Of a DNA stretch of 8,747 bases, positions 5,741 to 8,747 are shown piece after piece. The DNA lies in NCBI GenBank assembly GCA_009842375.1, contig VYFM01000050.1:1-8747 (forward strand). The letters are read 5' to 3'. Position 1 is the first letter of the stretch; the number at the start of each line of letters is the position of its first letter. The notes under the pieces were generated by a model. That model did not search any database. It had not been told where the DNA came from and was given only the letters and a program-made list of their open reading frames with translations. A program made the translations under genes and the position numbers. This DNA is from Candidatus Poribacteria bacterium (GTDB lineage: Bacteria > Poribacteria > WGA-4E > WGA-3G).

Positions 5741-5812
5741 CCTCTTTTGTAGCACAAACTTTCCAGTTTGTGCAATAGATACGCAAACTGGAAAGTTTGC
5801 GCTACAAAGAGG
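5741..5812. repeat. long REP-like hairpin (two palindromes head to head)
   Basis: The left arm 5741-5773 (CCTCTTTTGTAGC plus a CAAACT/AGTTTG palindrome) pairs with the right arm 5783-5812, whose mirror ends CTACAAAGAGG, around a loop of about 9 bases. Each arm is itself palindromic (CAAACTTTCCAGTTTG), so a cruciform is possible. It has the structure of a REPIN, two REPs in inverted order, and resembles the single copies at 3470 and 3615. No RAYT transposase gene is in the window. It could also serve as a two-way transcription barrier between the lipoprotein and metalloprotease genes. Confidence 0.8.
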
Positions 5813-5824
5813 AATACAACACCT

Positions 5825-5921
5825 GTCTGAACCAAGATTTTCAGGCTTAGAGGATAACCAGGATTGTGAGTTTGAGACTATACATTACAATCAAGGATAG
5901 ACGCTTGTCTTTGGAAAAGGA
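5825..5921 (+). repeat. ~97-base direct repeat, copy 2
   Basis: Second copy of 5566-5663, starting GTCTGAACCAAGATTTTCAGG. It ends 37 bases before the metalloprotease stop codon. Together the repeats fill most of the 521-base gap 5438-5958, in which I see no convincing gene. Confidence 0.85.
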
Positions 5922-5958
5922 ACTTTGGATGACCAACCTCATAATCCTGCTAATAAGG

Positions 5959-8747
5959 TCACTTCCTTATCACCATCTTCCGCAGAGGTGATACACGATC
6001 CGTCCGCAGTTGGTAGAAATATACACCGTTTGCTACGCGTTCACCAAACTTGTTCTTACCATCCCATTTCGCGGCACGGCTTCTACTCGTATAATAACCT
6101 GCCTGTTGATGTCCAAGCTGCAGCTCACGCACAACCTGCCCGCGGATATCGTAGATCGTTATATTCACATCACTCGGTTTGGCTAATTGATACGGTATCC
6201 ACGTTTCTGGGTTAAAAGGATTCGGATAGTTTTCAAGAAGCAAGGTATTTGTAGGCAGGACATCACCGAACAATAGGTTAAGCACCGCAATTCCTTCATC
6301 TACAACCGTATCGGGTAGAATAGTATAGGCGTATTGCCAATCAGCCTCTGCTAAAATCGCACGTTGTGTAGTTACTGCCCCCGGTGCCCCCGCGACTGGT
6401 GGCATATATTGTGCTACCAAGATAATATCGTAAATATCAACAATGCCATCTCTATTGACATCTGGATTCGGGAACGGATCACCGACTATCTTTTCACCGT
6501 ATCTCACAGCGACCAACACCAGATCAACTATATTCACAACGCCATCTTTGTTAACATCTGCGTTGTTGCGTTCATCGACTTCAGTAACAGTGGAATCCGC
6601 AAACACTAACGTAGCATTTGCGAGAATGAAATGATCGCACGAATCATCACCAGCATCGCTAATTTTGATTGTAAACGTCATGGTATTCTTTGGGATATCA
6701 ACTGATATTTTTTTGTTTTGTGCTTGATCGGCTGTCAACACGCCAGACCTATAAATCTCCATATAGTCGGCAAGACATATAACTTCAACAGCAGCTTTAC
6801 CCTTGCACGATGCAGGCATGTGAAAATAAGCATTAAACTTGGAGTAATCCCCTCTGCTGATGTCATATACGAGTTGGCTTTCGGCATGTGAATAAATCCA
6901 ATATTCCCATATATCCATATAGGGCGTGAATAGGTATTCTTGCGGTAGTGGAGGATAGTATCCATCAGGTGTTTTCTCCCATGTTAATCCTATCCATCCT
7001 GCCCATTCGTCACGATTATTGGTTGGCACAAGCGAATCTGTAGTGTCATAGGTTAACGTTAGAGGGGATCCGTCTTCTATGGGATCAACGGATTGGACAA
7101 TTCTGGAAGACAGAAGTCCCCAATAAAGTTCAGTCACAAACCCATTTGGGTCATAAACACGTAATCCAATTTCGTTTGAATCGAATGTATAAAACAGTTC
7201 TGGCACCTCAAATTCCACAGTCGCACTCGTGGATGTGCCATCATAATCTTTGCATAAGAGTAGACTATCACCTACAATATCAGAAGAAGGTTGAACAACA
7301 TATCTTGGTATAAAAAATTGGACCTGATGGATACCATCTGGGTCCGTTACGTGAAATTTGGGTTTCCATTCATTCCCCGATTCAGGATATACCCCTTCTG
7401 ACAACATCTGAATCACACCATCTGTATTTGTTATACCATCAAAGCTTCTATCCTGATTAAAGAACGGATTGACATTTAATGCAGCTGCTGCACAAGCGGA
7501 AATCTTTGTTTGATTAGCACCGTAAGACATGATATAGAGATCATCCCGAAAATCGTGCTTCAGGTCAAAAGCATGTCCAAGTTCATGGGCAATTATGGCT
7601 ATTCCATTAGGTCCTGACACACACCTACCTGAAGCAGGAACGAGTGCGGGTCCACCATCTAAATATGCAATACCACAAGCCCCGTCAATAGTGCCAGTAC
7701 TCAGGTCGGTAACAACGAGATATGCATCTTTTTCTAAATCAAACTGCGGCTTAAGTTCTTCTGTCACTATGGGTAGTGTGTATGAATGGTAATACGCATC
7801 ATTATTTTTGCCGGTGACATTGTAGACGATTGCTTTTCCATTCGCATCTGTCTCTATTTGGAACGTTTTCTGTCCGTATCCGTGTTCCTCCATCTGTTTT
7901 GCATAAAAACGCTGGACCTCTTTGATACGGACATCCATCGCATTTGGTATATATTGTTGAAAGGGTCTGTCATTAGGGACGAAGTATATGATTTTTACCC
8001 GACGTTCCGCATCAGCGATGATGGGGATAGTGATGGTATCTTTAGGAATCGTATCAACAATGTCTACAGAACTCGCACTGATTAACTTTGCATCTCCAAT
8101 CACGGCGTGGTCACAGCCATCATCATCTAATGTGTCAAAGACGATTTCAAGTTCTTGAGCGTCTGTAGGAATGTCAAATTCAACTTTGATAGGCGGTGTA
8201 TTTTGCCTATCTGGTGCGTCTTGATTACCGGCTATTGGTTGTGATCTATAGACTTCAATATCATCAATGTAAAAAATGAATTGCACCTCGCCTCCATTAC
8301 CACAAAACCCATCTGTTTGATCTGATATACCGATATATCCTTCAAAATGTAGATAATCACTGCCGGTAAGGTCATAGACAAGGTTTGCAGGTGCGTGTGT
8401 GGCGATACCACGCTCGAAATAGACACCTCCGACCACGATTTCATTCCGAGTTCCAATCCCATCACCTATCGTCGCGTTGTCTGTGTCTATTGGACCACCC
8501 CAACCTGTCCAGTCCAAACTTGCGTTTTTAGGGTTAAGTCCACACGCATTCGGTATCGGTTGACTACCGCCGATGAAAGCAAGGTAGGTAACAACATCCC
8601 TCTGATCTTCTTCAATAATAGTATCGTAATCGTTTCTGACCTCAACATCTTCATTCTCAACTTCTACCGTGGGGAGCCATCCTGGACCGAGTATATTGAC
8701 GCAATCACTCTTTGCTGCATGGGATTCTACGAATGAGAGTATAGTCC
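5959..8747 (-). CDS. secreted multidomain zinc metalloprotease with NPCBM-like and dockerin domains (5' end outside window)
   Basis: The frame is open from the stop at 5959 to the window edge, so at least 928 residues are visible and the start is outside; a TTG at 8517 is internal. Domains from N to C: an NPCBM-like module (about 8580-8070: WTGWGG, GIATHAP, VYDLTGSDYLHFEGYIG, CDHAVIGDAKL); a metzincin-type protease (about 8025-7465) with HELGHAFDLKHD at 7587-7552 and a Met-turn IMSYG at 7533-7519; an unassigned beta-rich stretch (VTDPDGIHQVQFF...); a second NPCBM-like module (about 7020-6598); a type I dockerin (6561-6403) with two calcium loops, DVNKDGVVNIVD and DVNRDGIVDIYD; and a FlgD-like/sorting-type tail (6237-5962) with NYPNPFNPETW and RKMVIRK. 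The protease motif has Asp where metzincins usually have Gly (HExxHxxGxxH). It probably hydrolyses proteins or glycoproteins outside the cell or at its surface. The visible part is intact, with no frameshift. Confidence 0.9.
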   Translation of the reverse strand, partial: TILSFVESHAAKSDCVNILGPGWLPTVEVENEDVEVRNDYDTIIEEDQRDVVTYLAFIGGSQPIPNACGLNPKNASLDWTGWGGPIDTDNATIGDGIGTRNEIVVGGVYFERGIATHAPANLVYDLTGSDYLHFEGYIGISDQTDGFCGNGGEVQFIFYIDDIEVYRSQPIAGNQDAPDRQNTPPIKVEFDIPTDAQELEIVFDTLDDDGCDHAVIGDAKLISASSVDIVDTIPKDTITIPIIADAERRVKIIYFVPNDRPFQQYIPNAMDVRIKEVQRFYAKQMEEHGYGQKTFQIETDANGKAIVYNVTGKNNDAYYHSYTLPIVTEELKPQFDLEKDAYLVVTDLSTGTIDGACGIAYLDGGPALVPASGRCVSGPNGIAIIAHELGHAFDLKHDFRDDLYIMSYGANQTKISACAAAALNVNPFFNQDRSFDGITNTDGVIQMLSEGVYPESGNEWKPKFHVTDPDGIHQVQFFIPRYVVQPSSDIVGDSLLLCKDYDGTSTSATVEFEVPELFYTFDSNEIGLRVYDPNGFVTELYWGLLSSRIVQSVDPIEDGSPLTLTYDTTDSLVPTNNRDEWAGWIGLTWEKTPDGYYPPLPQEYLFTPYMDIWEYWIYSHAESQLVYDISRGDYSKFNAYFHMPASCKGKAAVEVICLADYMEIYRSGVLTADQAQNKKISVDIPKNTMTFTIKISDAGDDSCDHFILANATLVFADSTVTEVDERNNADVNKDGVVNIVDLVLVAVRYGEKIVGDPFPNPDVNRDGIVDIYDIILVAQYMPPVAGAPGAVTTQRAILAEADWQYAYTILPDTVVDEGIAVLNLLFGDVLPTNTLLLENYPNPFNPETWIPYQLAKPSDVNITIYDIRGQVVRELQLGHQQAGYYTSRSRAAKWDGKNKFGERVANGVYFYQLRTDRVSPLRKMVIRK

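Noticed and set aside
3470..5812. CRISPR array
   Set aside because: The repeats differ in length and orientation, have irregular spacing and have no cas genes nearby.
5607..5900. 97-residue + strand reading frame
   Set aside because: It consists of the direct repeat and REP-like hairpin read through and has no independent gene signals.
8515..8517. TTG as the start of the metalloprotease
   Set aside because: The frame stays open upstream to the window edge and that sequence continues the first NPCBM-like domain (GLNPKNASLDWTGWGG), so the start is outside.

Overview
The window looks like a stretch of a bacterial chromosome from a candidate-phylum bacterium. Candidatus Poribacteria is my best guess; this is inference, not proof. 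The guess rests on three things: the secreted protein's C-terminal tail of the 'YPNPFNPETW...GVYFYQL...RKMVIRK' type placed after a dockerin, a small lipoprotein of a kind I associate with that group, and intergenic regions packed with short dispersed repeats and palindromes. No rRNA, tRNA or CRISPR array was seen.

Region 1 (1-3462, + strand) is a compact four-gene operon that probably begins before the window. In order it holds an unrecognised 196-residue protein, a degenerate Gfo/Idh/MocA-like Rossmann protein, a small helix-turn-helix protein, and a protein combining the N-terminal lyase-like and kinase domains of class III/IV lanthipeptide synthetases (LanKC/LanL type). The last protein has no LanC cyclase domain, and its final residues are encoded by a dispersed repeat. 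Gaps are 3 and 13 bases and one pair overlaps, so the four products are probably made together. This is the most likely undescribed system in the window.

Region 2 (about 3410-5023) is repeat-rich DNA around a tyrosine recombinase gene on the minus strand (3714-4640), which converges on the operon. The recombinase stop codon and the kinase gene's 3' end both lie in copies of the same repeat, whose edge reads TTGTC(T/A)GAATC. A 13-6-13 inverted repeat lies 18 bases upstream of the recombinase start. It has the geometry of a tyrosine-recombinase crossover site and also overlaps a candidate -10 box.

Region 3 (5024-5437, minus strand) encodes a short lipoprotein with its own likely promoter. Region 4 (5438-5958) holds no convincing gene but contains two copies of a ~97-base direct repeat flanking a long REP-like hairpin. 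Region 5 (5959 to the window end, minus strand) is the 3' part of a large secreted zinc metalloprotease: NPCBM-like domain, metzincin-type catalytic domain, second NPCBM-like domain, type I dockerin, and a FlgD-like/sorting-type C-terminal domain. Its reading frame stays open to base 8747, so the true start is outside the window.

The operon suggests regulated phospho-modification or elimination chemistry on an unseen partner. The recombinase and repeats suggest a locus that has been rearranged. The lipoprotein and metalloprotease are cell-envelope or secreted products with no obvious link to the operon.
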